Below are positions 44,870 to 53,652 of a stretch of 64,000 nt of DNA, piece by piece; position 1 is the first letter of the stretch, and each line of letters starts with the position of its first letter. The DNA is from an uncultured Oscillospiraceae bacterium (GTDB lineage: Bacteria; Bacillota; Clostridia; Oscillospirales; Oscillospiraceae), in contig CALWYD010000004.1 in the NCBI GenBank assembly GCA_944385675.1, positions 1-64,000 on the forward strand. The letters run 5' to 3'. Under the pieces are notes generated by a model. It saw only the letters and a program-made list of their open reading frames with translations. It made no database searches and was not told where the DNA came from. Position numbers and translations under genes: made by a program.

Positions 44870-45835
44870 TCAGGCCTTACCGTCACAACCCAGCACATAG
44901 ACCAGCTTGTGCTTGACCAGTTCCTTGATGTTGGCACGGGCGGGCTTCAGATACTCCCGGGGGTCAAACTTGTCAGGATGTTCATTGAAGAACTGACGGA
45001 TTGTCCCGGTCATAGCCAGACGCAGGTCGGAGTCAATATTGATCTTACACACGGCACCCTGGGCAGCCTTGCGCAGCTGCTCCTCAGGAATACCCACAGC
45101 ATCAGGCATTTTGCCGCCGTTTTCGTTGATCATGCGCACAAACTTCTGGGGGACGGAGGAGGAGCCATGAAGCACAATGGGGAAGCCGGGCAGGCGCTTG
45201 ACCACCTCATCCAGAATATCAAAGCGCAGGGGCGGGGGTACCAGTTCGCCTTTCTCGTTCCGGGTGCACTGGGCTGCAGTAAACTTATAAGCGCCATGGC
45301 TGGTTCCGATAGCGATGGCCAAAGAGTCACATCCGGTCTTAGATACAAACTCCTCTACTTCTTCGGGACGGGTATAGTGAGAATCTTCAGCGGACACATT
45401 AACCTCATCTTCTACGCCGGCCAGAGCGCCCAGCTCTGCCTCTACCACTACCCCGTGGTCGTGAGCGTACTCCACCACTTTCTTGGTAATTTCAATATTC
45501 TCTGCAAAGGGCTTGGAAGAAGCGTCAATCATAACGGAGGTAAAGCCTCCGTCCACACAGCTCTTGCACAGTTCAAAGCTGTCACCGTGATCCAGGTGCA
45601 GACAAATAGGCAGACCAGTCTCCTCAATAGCAGCTTCCACCAGCTTAATCAGATAGGTGTGGTTGGCATAGGCACGTGCCCCTTTAGAAACCTGGAGAAT
45701 CAGAGGGGCATTTACCTCTTTGGCTGCTTCAGTGATTCCCTGGACAATCTCCATATTGTTGACGTTGAAAGCACCGATGGCGTAGCCGCCGTCGTAGGCT
45801 TTCTTAAACATCTCAGTAGTAGTAACCAATGGCAT
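44870..45835 (-). CDS. fba: fructose-bisphosphate aldolase, class II
   Basis: A 321-aa zinc-dependent aldolase of glycolysis. Zinc-site blocks HLDHGDSFE and LHGSSSVP, plus the GAFNVNNME start and the GTSHGAYKF block, are visible. Of two ATGs 9 nt apart, the second (45835) is properly spaced from AAGGAG; the first abuts it. It diverges from the PPi-phosphofructokinase gene, the preceding glycolytic step. Confidence 0.96.
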   Translation of the reverse strand: MPLVTTTEMFKKAYDGGYAIGAFNVNNMEIVQGITEAAKEVNAPLILQVSKGARAYANHTYLIKLVEAAIEETGLPICLHLDHGDSFELCKSCVDGGFTSVMIDASSKPFAENIEITKKVVEYAHDHGVVVEAELGALAGVEDEVNVSAEDSHYTRPEEVEEFVSKTGCDSLAIAIGTSHGAYKFTAAQCTRNEKGELVPPPLRFDILDEVVKRLPGFPIVLHGSSSVPQKFVRMINENGGKMPDAVGIPEEQLRKAAQGAVCKINIDSDLRLAMTGTIRQFFNEHPDKFDPREYLKPARANIKELVKHKLVYVLGCDGKA

Positions 45836-45869
45836 AATTACCATCTCCTTTTCTTATTTGGCGATTCTT

Positions 45870-45898
45870 ATTGTACCATTAACAATTGATAAATACAA
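45870..45898 (-). promoter_or_regulatory. SigA promoter of fba
   Basis: TTGTAT (45893-45898) and TACAAT (45870-45875) on the minus strand, spacer 17 bp. It overlaps the pfp promoter by 13 bp. Confidence 0.6.
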
Positions 45899-45914
45899 GT
45901 GTTTATGTTATCAT
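45886..45914 (+). promoter_or_regulatory. SigA promoter of pfp
   Basis: TTGATA (45886-45891) and TATCAT (45909-45914), spacer 17 bp, on the plus strand. The start codon is about 65 nt downstream. Confidence 0.65.
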
Positions 45915-45980
45915 TTAGTGGAGAAAATCTATATTAAATCCATTTTTCCCCATCTGATATTGATTAAGGAGGACACAAAC

Positions 45981-47222
45981 ATGGAGAAATTGACCGGCGC
46001 CTGTATTATTGGCCAGTCCGGAGGCCCCACCGCTGTAATTAACGCCAGCGCTCAGGGTGTAATCCAGACCGCTTTGAAGGCTGACTGCATCACCCGTGTG
46101 TTAGGCGCAGCCCACGGCATTAAGGGCGTCCTGGAGGACAAGCTCTACGACATGTCCCAGGAAGATCCCGCAGAACTGGAGCTGCTCAAGCATACCCCCT
46201 CCTCTGCTCTTGGCTCCTGCCGCTACAAGTTAGCGGATCCTGATGTAGATGATAGCGACTATAAGCGTATCCTGGAGATCTTCCAAAAGTATAATGTGCG
46301 TTACTTCTTCTACAACGGCGGCAACGACTCTATGGACACCTGCAACAAAATCTCCAAATATATGCAGAAAGTGGGCTATCAGTGCCGCATTATGGGTGTA
46401 CCCAAGACCATTGACAACGACCTTAACGGTACTGACCACTGTCCCGGCTTTGCCTCCGCCGCCAAATATATTGCCACCTCCTGCGCCGAGGTATGGCAGG
46501 ATGCCCACGTTTACGACACCGGCATGGTGACTGTAATTGAAATCATGGGCCGTCACGCCGGTTGGCTGGCCGGATCCGCCGCCCTGGCCAACCTTACAGG
46601 CTGCGGCCCCGACTTGGTCTACCTGCCTGAGGTGGACTTTGACATGGAACAGTTTATTGCCGACGTAACCGCCATCTACAACAAGACCGGCAAGTGCATG
46701 GTTGCCGTGTCTGAGGGCATTCACTACGCCGACGGCCGCTTCGTCTCTGAGGCGGAGACCTCTGCCACCGACGGCTTCGGCCATGCTCAGTTGGGCGGCC
46801 TTGCCGTTAAGCTGGCTGATATCATCAAGCAGAAGACGGGGGCCAAGGTGCGGGGAATTGAGCTGTCCCTACTGCAGCGCTGCGCCTCCCACTGCGCCTC
46901 TAAGACTGACATTGACGAGGCGTGGCTGGCCGGCTCCGCCGCCGTAGAGGCTGCTGTTTCCGGCGTCACAGATAAGATGGTGGCCTTCAAGTGCACCCGG
47001 GAGGGCGGTTACAAGTGCGAGACCTCTCTGGAGCCCCTGGACATCGTGGCCAACTTTGAAAAGAAGGTTCCACGGGAGTGGATTAACAAGGCCGGAAACG
47101 GCGTGGAGCAGCCCTTTATTGACTATGTACTCCCCCTAATCCAGGGTGAGTCCAACCAGCCTAAAGAGAACTCCCTGCCCCGCTTTGCCCGCCTGAAGAA
47201 AGTTTTGACCACCCAGATGTAA
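45981..47222 (+). CDS. pfp: PPi-dependent 6-phosphofructokinase
   Basis: A 413-aa phosphofructokinase. In the phosphate-donor loop it reads GGNDS (113-117) instead of the GGDGS of ATP enzymes, and it has PKTIDND (141-147); both point to pyrophosphate as donor. The GRHAGWLAG block is intact. The start at 45981 has an AAGGAGG site; the 41 codons open upstream overlap the promoter. Divergent from fba and closed by a strong terminator. Confidence 0.93.
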   Translation: MEKLTGACIIGQSGGPTAVINASAQGVIQTALKADCITRVLGAAHGIKGVLEDKLYDMSQEDPAELELLKHTPSSALGSCRYKLADPDVDDSDYKRILEIFQKYNVRYFFYNGGNDSMDTCNKISKYMQKVGYQCRIMGVPKTIDNDLNGTDHCPGFASAAKYIATSCAEVWQDAHVYDTGMVTVIEIMGRHAGWLAGSAALANLTGCGPDLVYLPEVDFDMEQFIADVTAIYNKTGKCMVAVSEGIHYADGRFVSEAETSATDGFGHAQLGGLAVKLADIIKQKTGAKVRGIELSLLQRCASHCASKTDIDEAWLAGSAAVEAAVSGVTDKMVAFKCTREGGYKCETSLEPLDIVANFEKKVPREWINKAGNGVEQPFIDYVLPLIQGESNQPKENSLPRFARLKKVLTTQM

Positions 47223-47236
47223 CCTCCATTTCTGCG

Positions 47237-47278
47237 CAGAGCCCCCTGAAGCTTTTAGCTTCAGGGGGCTCTGTTTTT
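47237..47278 (+). terminator. pfp terminator
   Basis: A perfect 17-bp stem (47237-47253 with 47257-47273) followed by five T. Its end overlaps the spoIVA stop codon on the other strand. Confidence 0.92.
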
Positions 47279-48755
47279 ACAGAATAATACAGATAAGTCC
47301 GCCGGATCCCTCGTTGATAATGCGCTCCAAAGTCTCCCTCAGCTTGGCTCTGGCATCTTCCGGCATACGCTTTAGCTTGGTGTTTAAATCCTCTCCTACC
47401 AGTTCGTGAAGGGATTTTCCAAAGATGTTGGCCTCCCAGATTTTAGAGGTGTCCCCTTCAAATTCTTTCAGCAGATAAGAGACCATGTCCTCACTTTGTT
47501 TCTCCCCGCCTACAATGGGAGAGACTTCTGTCTCAATATCCGCCCGTATCATATGGATGGAAGGAGCACTGGCCCGCAGCCGCACTCCGTACCGGCCCCC
47601 CTGCTTGACAATCTCCGGTTCCTCCAGCACAAGAGAGTCAATAGAGGGCACCACGATGCCGTAACCCGTCTGCTCCACTTGCTTTAGGGCATCGGCCACC
47701 TTATCGTAAGAGGCCTTTACTTGTGCTAACTGGGTGAGCAGTTCCATCAAGTCCCCGTCATCCCCAATGTGGAATCCAGACTGCTGGGACAGCGTATCGT
47801 AAAACAGCCCCCTTGGCAGCTCCAGAGTGGCCGCGGAGATACCGGTTCCCAGGTCAATGGAAGTGATCCGGGCCCCGCTGACCACCTGGCACTCCTGGAA
47901 CGAGGTCACCGCCTGCTCCACATCCCGAATGCGGCGCAGCTGTCCTGTTCCGCTTCTGATAGCGGCGTACAGCTCCGCTTTAATGGGGTGTTCCTGGGGC
48001 AGGGCATCCACCCAGGGTGGGAGGAACAGATCCAGTTCCTTCAGAGGGAATTCATACAGCACACTTTTCAGCACATGATTAATCTCTTCCCGGCTCAGTT
48101 CCAGGCAGTTTGCCGCCACACAGGCCACATCGTAGCGCTGGGCAATATCCGCCCGAATTGCCTGAGCCCGTTCAGATTCCGGATAGGCGGAGTTGAGCAG
48201 CACCACAAAAGGTTTTCCCAGCTCTTTCAGCTCGGAGATTACCCGCTCCTCCGGTTCCAGGTAGTCCTCTCGGGGAATGTCAGTAATAGTTCCATCGGTA
48301 ACAACAGCAATTGCAATGGTGGAGTGGTCGGAAATTACTTTCCTTGTTCCAATTTCCGCCGCCTCAGTCATGGGGATTTCATGGTCAAACCAGGGGGTGG
48401 TGACCATGCGTTCACTCTCCCCCTCCATTTGTCCCACAGCCCCCTTAACCATGTAACCCACACAGTCAATAAGCCGTACCTGGAAGGCAGCTCCCCCATC
48501 CACCGATACAGTAACTGCCTCCTCAGGAACGAACTTGGGCTCTGCCGTCATAATGGTCCGGCCTGAACCGCACTGGGGCAACTCATCTCTGGCCCGTTCC
48601 CGACGGTATACGTTGTCAATGTTGGGGATAACCAGTGTTTCCATAAACCGCTTGATAAAAGTGGATTTTCCCGTACGGACCGGCCCCACGATGCCGATAT
48701 AGATGTCGCCCTCTGTACGAAGGGCGATATCCTCGTAGATTTTGCGATCTTCCAC
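47277..48755 (-). CDS. spoIVA: stage IV sporulation protein A
   Basis: A 492-aa ATPase that polymerises on the forespore surface as the base of the spore coat. Walker A GPVRTGKST at 24-32, the SpoIVA-specific N-terminus (IYEDIALRTEGDIYIGIVG) and the C-terminal LHELVGEDLNTKL region are intact. It begins with GTG (48755), preceded by AAGGAGGAG. A SigE-like promoter lies upstream, as expected for a mother-cell gene. Next to a DUF3794-LysM gene and spoVM. Confidence 0.96.
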   Translation of the reverse strand: MEDRKIYEDIALRTEGDIYIGIVGPVRTGKSTFIKRFMETLVIPNIDNVYRRERARDELPQCGSGRTIMTAEPKFVPEEAVTVSVDGGAAFQVRLIDCVGYMVKGAVGQMEGESERMVTTPWFDHEIPMTEAAEIGTRKVISDHSTIAIAVVTDGTITDIPREDYLEPEERVISELKELGKPFVVLLNSAYPESERAQAIRADIAQRYDVACVAANCLELSREEINHVLKSVLYEFPLKELDLFLPPWVDALPQEHPIKAELYAAIRSGTGQLRRIRDVEQAVTSFQECQVVSGARITSIDLGTGISAATLELPRGLFYDTLSQQSGFHIGDDGDLMELLTQLAQVKASYDKVADALKQVEQTGYGIVVPSIDSLVLEEPEIVKQGGRYGVRLRASAPSIHMIRADIETEVSPIVGGEKQSEDMVSYLLKEFEGDTSKIWEANIFGKSLHELVGEDLNTKLKRMPEDARAKLRETLERIINEGSGGLICIIL

Positions 48756-48801
48756 TGCTACTCCTCCTTCGGCCTCTTTGGTCAGCCGGTAGTTTCCTTA
48801 C

Positions 48802-48830
48802 ACTCTATGAGGATAAGCTCTGGAATATAA
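48802..48830 (-). promoter_or_regulatory. SigE-type promoter of spoIVA
   Basis: TTATATT (48824-48830) and CATAGAGT (48802-48809) on the minus strand, 14 bp apart, match the SigE pattern (ATATT, 14-15 bp, CATACA-T) with few mismatches. SpoIVA is a known SigE target in Bacillus. Confidence 0.55.
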
Positions 48831-48871
48831 CTCCTTGCGGGACTAAAGGTCAAAATCTCCCAGTCATATGT

Positions 48872-48904
48872 AAAAAACCCGGTCCCAATGGGACCGGGTT
48901 TTTG
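48872..48904 (-). terminator. terminator of the DUF3794-LysM gene
   Basis: A perfect 14-bp stem (48873-48886 with 48890-48903), T runs in both directions, 16 nt after the stop codon. Confidence 0.9.
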
Positions 48905-48919
48905 CCTGACAATAATGAT

Positions 48920-50446
48920 TTATCGCACACCTGGAATGAGAAGCATTTTCCCATCAGGCAATTCTTCTCCTTCCAGCTCGTTGGCCTGAAGAATCTGCTG
49001 AATGGTTGTGCCATAGGACTTGGCGATCTCCCAAATCCCCTCCCCGGGCACCGGCAGACGCAGTACTACCGACGGTTTTGCCCCCTCTCTGCTCACCCGG
49101 GCCTCTCCCAGCCTGGCCTGCTCCACTGCCGCCACACTCAAATTGGAGAGTGTAAGGCAGTTGAAATCCAGGGAAAAACGCACCTCCACTCCCCCTGCAG
49201 AGGGCGAGGCAAATACTTCTCCGGGACAGGAGCAGGAACAGATGCAGCGGTACTCCTCCGGACAGTCCAACCGGCAGGAGACAGGAATCATCTTCCTCAG
49301 GCATCGTACCTGCTCCTCTTCGTCCAGATACAATACTGTCAGCCAGCCCTCAGCAGTGAGCAGAAGCTGTGCACCCTCCCGGGTCTGGGTAACCTGCCCA
49401 AGGCTTAGACGGCTGGCAGCCACGCCGCGGACCATCTCTCCCGTCTCCAGCAGCTCACGTATAGTCTGGGTTCGCATAGACTGCTCCCCCATCTGGCACA
49501 GGGTTTGGGTACTGCTCTCCACCTCCATCTCCCAGGCCGTACTATAGACATCCTGGAGGAGGGTCACCGGCCGACGGCTACGCACCTTGGCCTGGGCCAG
49601 CAGCTCCAACACCACCTCCATGCTCCGCTCATCTCCCACAGCCGGATCACATTGCAGCTGCGTCAATTCAACCTGTACCTGGCAGTCCCCGTCCTCCCCG
49701 CCCTGGGGAATTTCCATGACCTGAGAAAAGGGCAGGGACTCCCTGGCAGAGGTCAGGCCTCCGCCTGCCTCCTGCAACAGCATGGTCACTTCTACCAAGC
49801 CTTTAAAAATTAACTTGCTACCAATGAGCTTGCTTTCCGTACACACAGGTTGAGCCTGTACCGCCAACAACTGGGGGGCGTCCGCCTGATTCCCTTGGAG
49901 CCGAATCTGATCCGAGAATGTAAAGGGTTTTTCCTGTACGGCAACCAGTTCATAGCTTTCCCCCTGGTATTGCCGTTGGCAGATCCCTGCCTGCTCTCCT
50001 TCCAGGATCCCCCGACACACTGACCTCTGGACGGGTTGGCAGGCGGTGACGTCTACCGCCAGGTCTACCCGAAGCAGCACCTTTCTGGGGTTAAGGGCTC
50101 TGGCTTCGGCACTGCGCAGACGGGGTGAGGCCAGTACTACCCCCTGTTCGGTCAATCCCGGGGCCTCTACCTGGCAGGTAAAGGGCAATCCCAGTTCCAT
50201 CCGCCGCAGGCCGCTGCCTCCTTCTGGCTGGTACAGTACCGAAACCCGCACCATACCGCTCACTGTTGCCACTCCACTGCCCGCTTGTTTTGCGCTGAGC
50301 GCAGCCTGACCGCATACATCCACAATCCGCTCAATATCCGGGCAGGCGTCCGGTACAATGGATTCCAGCGTCTCTTCCTGGCATAAAGTCACGTCGGCCA
50401 CTGTGTCATAGCTGCTGATAATGTCCCGATCAAATTCCAGTTCCAT
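48920..50446 (-). CDS. DUF3794 and LysM domain protein (SPOCS-type, likely spore coat)
   Basis: A 508-aa protein with several DUF3794/SPOCS repeats and a C-terminal LysM module (IWEIAKSYGTTIQQILQANEL). Clostridial proteins of this design are spore coat or morphogenesis components (SipL, the SpoIVA partner in C. difficile, has this layout). Adjacency to spoIVA supports a SipL-like role. The internal ATG at 50446, after GAGAGGAC, is the preferred start. Confidence 0.9.
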   Translation of the reverse strand: MELEFDRDIISSYDTVADVTLCQEETLESIVPDACPDIERIVDVCGQAALSAKQAGSGVATVSGMVRVSVLYQPEGGSGLRRMELGLPFTCQVEAPGLTEQGVVLASPRLRSAEARALNPRKVLLRVDLAVDVTACQPVQRSVCRGILEGEQAGICQRQYQGESYELVAVQEKPFTFSDQIRLQGNQADAPQLLAVQAQPVCTESKLIGSKLIFKGLVEVTMLLQEAGGGLTSARESLPFSQVMEIPQGGEDGDCQVQVELTQLQCDPAVGDERSMEVVLELLAQAKVRSRRPVTLLQDVYSTAWEMEVESSTQTLCQMGEQSMRTQTIRELLETGEMVRGVAASRLSLGQVTQTREGAQLLLTAEGWLTVLYLDEEEQVRCLRKMIPVSCRLDCPEEYRCICSCSCPGEVFASPSAGGVEVRFSLDFNCLTLSNLSVAAVEQARLGEARVSREGAKPSVVLRLPVPGEGIWEIAKSYGTTIQQILQANELEGEELPDGKMLLIPGVR

Positions 50447-50544
50447 GGTCGTTGTCCTCTCCCTTATCATGGTGTCAGGCCGACGGAATGCGGCCCCGGC
50501 TTTGTGACACTATATGTGGAGGACAGGTAATGTATGCCTCTTTT
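50447..50544. other. spacer between spoVM and the coat gene
   Basis: About 100 nt with one imperfect GC-rich hairpin around 50480-50510. No separate promoter for the coat gene was clear; it may be read from the spoVM promoter. Confidence 0.35.
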
Positions 50545-50616
50545 TCACTTCAGACCGAACATCCTGCGCAGTAACCCCCGCAGGCACTTCGGGGAACGTA
50601 CCACTACGATACCCAT
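50545..50616 (-). CDS. spoVM: stage V sporulation protein M (23 aa)
   Basis: A 23-aa open frame preceded by a very strong ribosome site (GGGGAGG, 7 nt before the ATG). The product is an amphipathic helix with the SpoVM pattern: hydrophobic start (VVVR), SPK, then RGLLRRMFGLK. SpoVM binds the curved forespore membrane and anchors SpoIVA. It lies downstream of the prpC-prkC-rsgA block, as in Bacillus, and just upstream of the spoIVA region. The usual KFLGG is here KCLRG. A TATAAT-like -10 is at 50663-50668. Confidence 0.8.
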   Translation of the reverse strand: MGIVVVRSPKCLRGLLRRMFGLK

Positions 50617-50691
50617 GAAAACGCCTCCCCTCCCTGATAGATTCACCATTCCCGGCTATCCCATTATACGGTGACGGAGCGGTAAGTGTTA

Positions 50692-50723
50692 CAAAAAAGG
50701 AGACGCCCGCTCGGGCGCCTCCT
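50692..50723 (-). terminator. rsgA terminator
   Basis: A 10-bp stem with a G-T pair (50699-50708 with 50713-50722) and six T on the minus strand, just after rsgA. Confidence 0.85.
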
Positions 50724-50729
50724 GCTTGT

Positions 50730-51617
50730 CTACTTTTTCTTCCGTTTCCAATCAGGCACAGCCTGAAGCTGCTGATACAGCCGCACATAGCTCTGGTGCC
50801 TGGTAGGAGGAATTTCTCTCCGGGCAACAGCCTCCAGCACTGCACATCCTTGCTCTTTTATATGGGCACAGTCCAGGAAACGGCACTTGCCCAGGCAAGA
50901 AGCAAATTCCCGAAAACAGTGCTGCAGTTCCTCCTTCCGACACATCTCCATCTGATCCACATCAAAGGAAGAAAATCCGGGGGTGTCAGCTACAATAGCC
51001 CCACAGGACAATCGGAACAGCTCTACATGCCGGGTCGTATGCCGCCCCCGCCCCAACTTCTCACTTACCTCACCAGTGGCCAGGGAAAAATTCGGATCCA
51101 AACCATTGAGAATACTGGATTTCCCTACGCCGGAATTTCCTGTAAAGCAAGAAACCTTTCCGACAATCAATTCTTTTAATTCCCCCAGCCCTTCTCCGGT
51201 TTTCGCACTGACACGGACGGTGGGAAAGCCAGCAGCGGTATAGATGCTGGCCAACTCTCTTCCGGAGGCCAAGTCACACTTGTTGATACAGATTACACAT
51301 TCGCAGCCCTTGTACTCTGCAATGGCGGCCACCCGATCGATAAGGAAAGGATCTGTTACCGGAATGGCCTCAGAGGCCATGATGACCAACTGGTCAATGT
51401 TGGCCACCGCAGGCCGATAAAACTGATTTTTCCGGGGCAGAATCTCCTCCAGCGCCCCGCTGCCGTCCGGCAGCGGGGTAAACCGTACCCGATCCCCCAC
51501 CAAAGGGGTTACGCTCTCCCGGCGAAGCCGGCCCCTTCCCCGGCAGGAAATAATTCCGGTTCCGTCATCCACATAGTAAAAACCACTCAGGGCCTTCATC
51601 AGGATCCCTTCTGTCAT
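50730..51617 (-). CDS. rsgA: small ribosomal subunit biogenesis GTPase RsgA
   Basis: A 295-aa circularly permuted GTPase that checks late 30S assembly. OB fold (residues 1-65), NKCD at 112-115, P-loop GNSGVGKSS at 160-168, DTPGF at 211-215 and the zinc-binding set C245, C250, H252, C258 are visible. Its start overlaps the prkC stop codon by one base. An internal ATG six codons in also has a ribosome site. Confidence 0.95.
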   Translation of the reverse strand: MTEGILMKALSGFYYVDDGTGIISCRGRGRLRRESVTPLVGDRVRFTPLPDGSGALEEILPRKNQFYRPAVANIDQLVIMASEAIPVTDPFLIDRVAAIAEYKGCECVICINKCDLASGRELASIYTAAGFPTVRVSAKTGEGLGELKELIVGKVSCFTGNSGVGKSSILNGLDPNFSLATGEVSEKLGRGRHTTRHVELFRLSCGAIVADTPGFSSFDVDQMEMCRKEELQHCFREFASCLGKCRFLDCAHIKEQGCAVLEAVARREIPPTRHQSYVRLYQQLQAVPDWKRKKK

Positions 51618-53614
51618 CAGAAGGTTACCTCTTTAATGTCAGCCTGTATCCCGTTAAAATAGACCGTCACTGTTTTGGTCTCACCCTCCAGCCCCTTCAC
51701 CGGAATCTCTACAGACAGGTCCATGGCGGGGTCTTTGGTCTCGCTGAAAATTACTACGCCATCCATCATAGCTTGAACGTTGATCGGTTCGTCACCGTCC
51801 GGCAGGGTAACAGTGATAGTCTTCTCCACCTCCTGGGGTTCAGGAGGCTGCTTATCAGGGTCGGGGCCCTTGCTGACCTGCAGATTGACCGCTGTCCCTT
51901 CATCCACGGTGGTTCCGGCAGCAGGATACTGATAGACCACGTAACCCTCGGGCACTGTGTCATCATATACCGGATCCACCCTGCCCACTTCCAGATTGGA
52001 GGTATGCAGGTCACTGGTAGCCTGCTCCAGTGTCCGCTCGAAGAGCGAGGGAACGACAGTGGGCTTGACTTCAGGCCCTAAGCTGACGACCAGCTGCACC
52101 TCAGTACCAGGGGCAAGCATGGCCCCCTTGGGCGGCGTAGAAGAAATCACATAATTTTTCGTAATCTCCTCGTTGGTCACATATTCTGGCGTCGCTACCT
52201 TTAGCCCCATTTTATTTAATTCCAACCAGGCTTGCTGGTACTCCATGTTATAGACATCAATCATTTCCACCAGTTCCGGTCCGCCGCTGACCGTTACGGT
52301 GATCTGGGTCACATCCTCCCCTACCTTGCTGCCGGCCGAGGGATTTTGGCTGAGGATTGTGCCTGCCTCTGCCTCCTCATCGGCCACCGTATCTCCCAGT
52401 ACCAGAGTAAACCGACCCAGCAGCTCTTGATTTGTCGCTGCGCTCTCATAGTCCTCTCCCACAACCTGGGGTACCTCGTAAAATGTGGCAGGTGCAAAGA
52501 TATCAGAGAACAAAACCTGATTTAGAAAATAGACAACTCCACCCAGGAAAATTAGCACCACGGCCACACAGGCCGCAATCACCCAGGGAGAAGTACCCTG
52601 ACGGCCCTCCTCATCGTCTTCATAGCGATTAGGACGCCGCTCACTGCCGCTGCTGCGCCTTTGACTGTGGGTTCGGGGTCTGGGTTCTCTGGGCCGTGAC
52701 GGGGCGGAACGTATCTGGGTTTTATCCTCATCCGGCTCCGTTTCGGGCATAAAATCGCTGATTTTATAGTCAAAATTAATATTGGGATTTTTCCGAAATT
52801 CCTCCAGGTCTGCCAACATCTCATCTGCAGAGGAATACCGGTTGTCCGGATTGGGGGCCATGGCCTTCATGGTAATGGCCTCCAATGCCTCAGGAATAGA
52901 AGGATCAATCTCCCTTGGCGCCAGTGGAATGGAATTAATATGCTGGATCGCCACCGAAACAGGAGTATCTCCTTCAAAGGGAAGACGGCCTGTAATCATC
53001 TCATAGAGCACTACACCCGCAGAATACAAATCGGAGCGAGCATCAATATGACTGCCTCTGGCCTGCTCTGGGGAAATATAGTGTACGGATCCCAACGCTT
53101 CCTGAGTAAGGGTACTATGACCACCGGAAGCTACCCGGGCAATGCCGAAATCGGCCACCTTTACGCTGCCATCCCGCAGAACCATCACATTGTGGGGTTT
53201 AATATCCCGGTGGATGATACCGCGGCTGTGGGCGTGACCCAAGGCCTTGACAATCTGGGTGGTAAAGTGGAGCGCCTCCCGCCAGTTGAGCTTGTTCCCT
53301 TTTTTCTGCATGTACTGCTTCAGGGTAATGCCATCAATCAGTTCCATCACGATGTACTCCAGCTCGGAGGAGCGGCTCACATCATACACCGCCACAATAT
53401 TGGGGTGGGACAGCATAGCCACAGCCTGGGATTCATCGTGGAAACGCCGGCGGAACTCTGCATCCTGGGCCAAGTCTTCCCTTAGAATCTTAATGGCCAC
53501 CAGCCGGTTTAGTCGGTGACACCGGGCTTTATATACCCGGGCCATGCCGCCTGTTCCAATCACTTCCAATATCTCATATCGATTGTCGAGTAATTTACCT
53601 ATGTATTGATCCAT
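51617..53614 (-). CDS. prkC: Stk1/PrkC family PASTA-domain Ser/Thr kinase
   Basis: A 665-aa membrane kinase that senses muropeptides. Kinase domain in residues 1-275 with ATP loop GTGGMARVYKA, lysine K42, HRDIKPHN (catalytic D137) and DFG at 155-157; a juxtamembrane Arg-rich linker; one membrane helix near 345-368; three PASTA domains outside; and a Ser/Thr-poor tail. It lies between its phosphatase PrpC and RsgA, the conserved order. Confidence 0.95.
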   Translation of the reverse strand: MDQYIGKLLDNRYEILEVIGTGGMARVYKARCHRLNRLVAIKILREDLAQDAEFRRRFHDESQAVAMLSHPNIVAVYDVSRSSELEYIVMELIDGITLKQYMQKKGNKLNWREALHFTTQIVKALGHAHSRGIIHRDIKPHNVMVLRDGSVKVADFGIARVASGGHSTLTQEALGSVHYISPEQARGSHIDARSDLYSAGVVLYEMITGRLPFEGDTPVSVAIQHINSIPLAPREIDPSIPEALEAITMKAMAPNPDNRYSSADEMLADLEEFRKNPNINFDYKISDFMPETEPDEDKTQIRSAPSRPREPRPRTHSQRRSSGSERRPNRYEDDEEGRQGTSPWVIAACVAVVLIFLGGVVYFLNQVLFSDIFAPATFYEVPQVVGEDYESAATNQELLGRFTLVLGDTVADEEAEAGTILSQNPSAGSKVGEDVTQITVTVSGGPELVEMIDVYNMEYQQAWLELNKMGLKVATPEYVTNEEITKNYVISSTPPKGAMLAPGTEVQLVVSLGPEVKPTVVPSLFERTLEQATSDLHTSNLEVGRVDPVYDDTVPEGYVVYQYPAAGTTVDEGTAVNLQVSKGPDPDKQPPEPQEVEKTITVTLPDGDEPINVQAMMDGVVIFSETKDPAMDLSVEIPVKGLEGETKTVTVYFNGIQADIKEVTF

Positions 53615-53652
53615 GGTAAATCTCCTCCTCTGTTAGCTTCGTCCCGTTCCGT

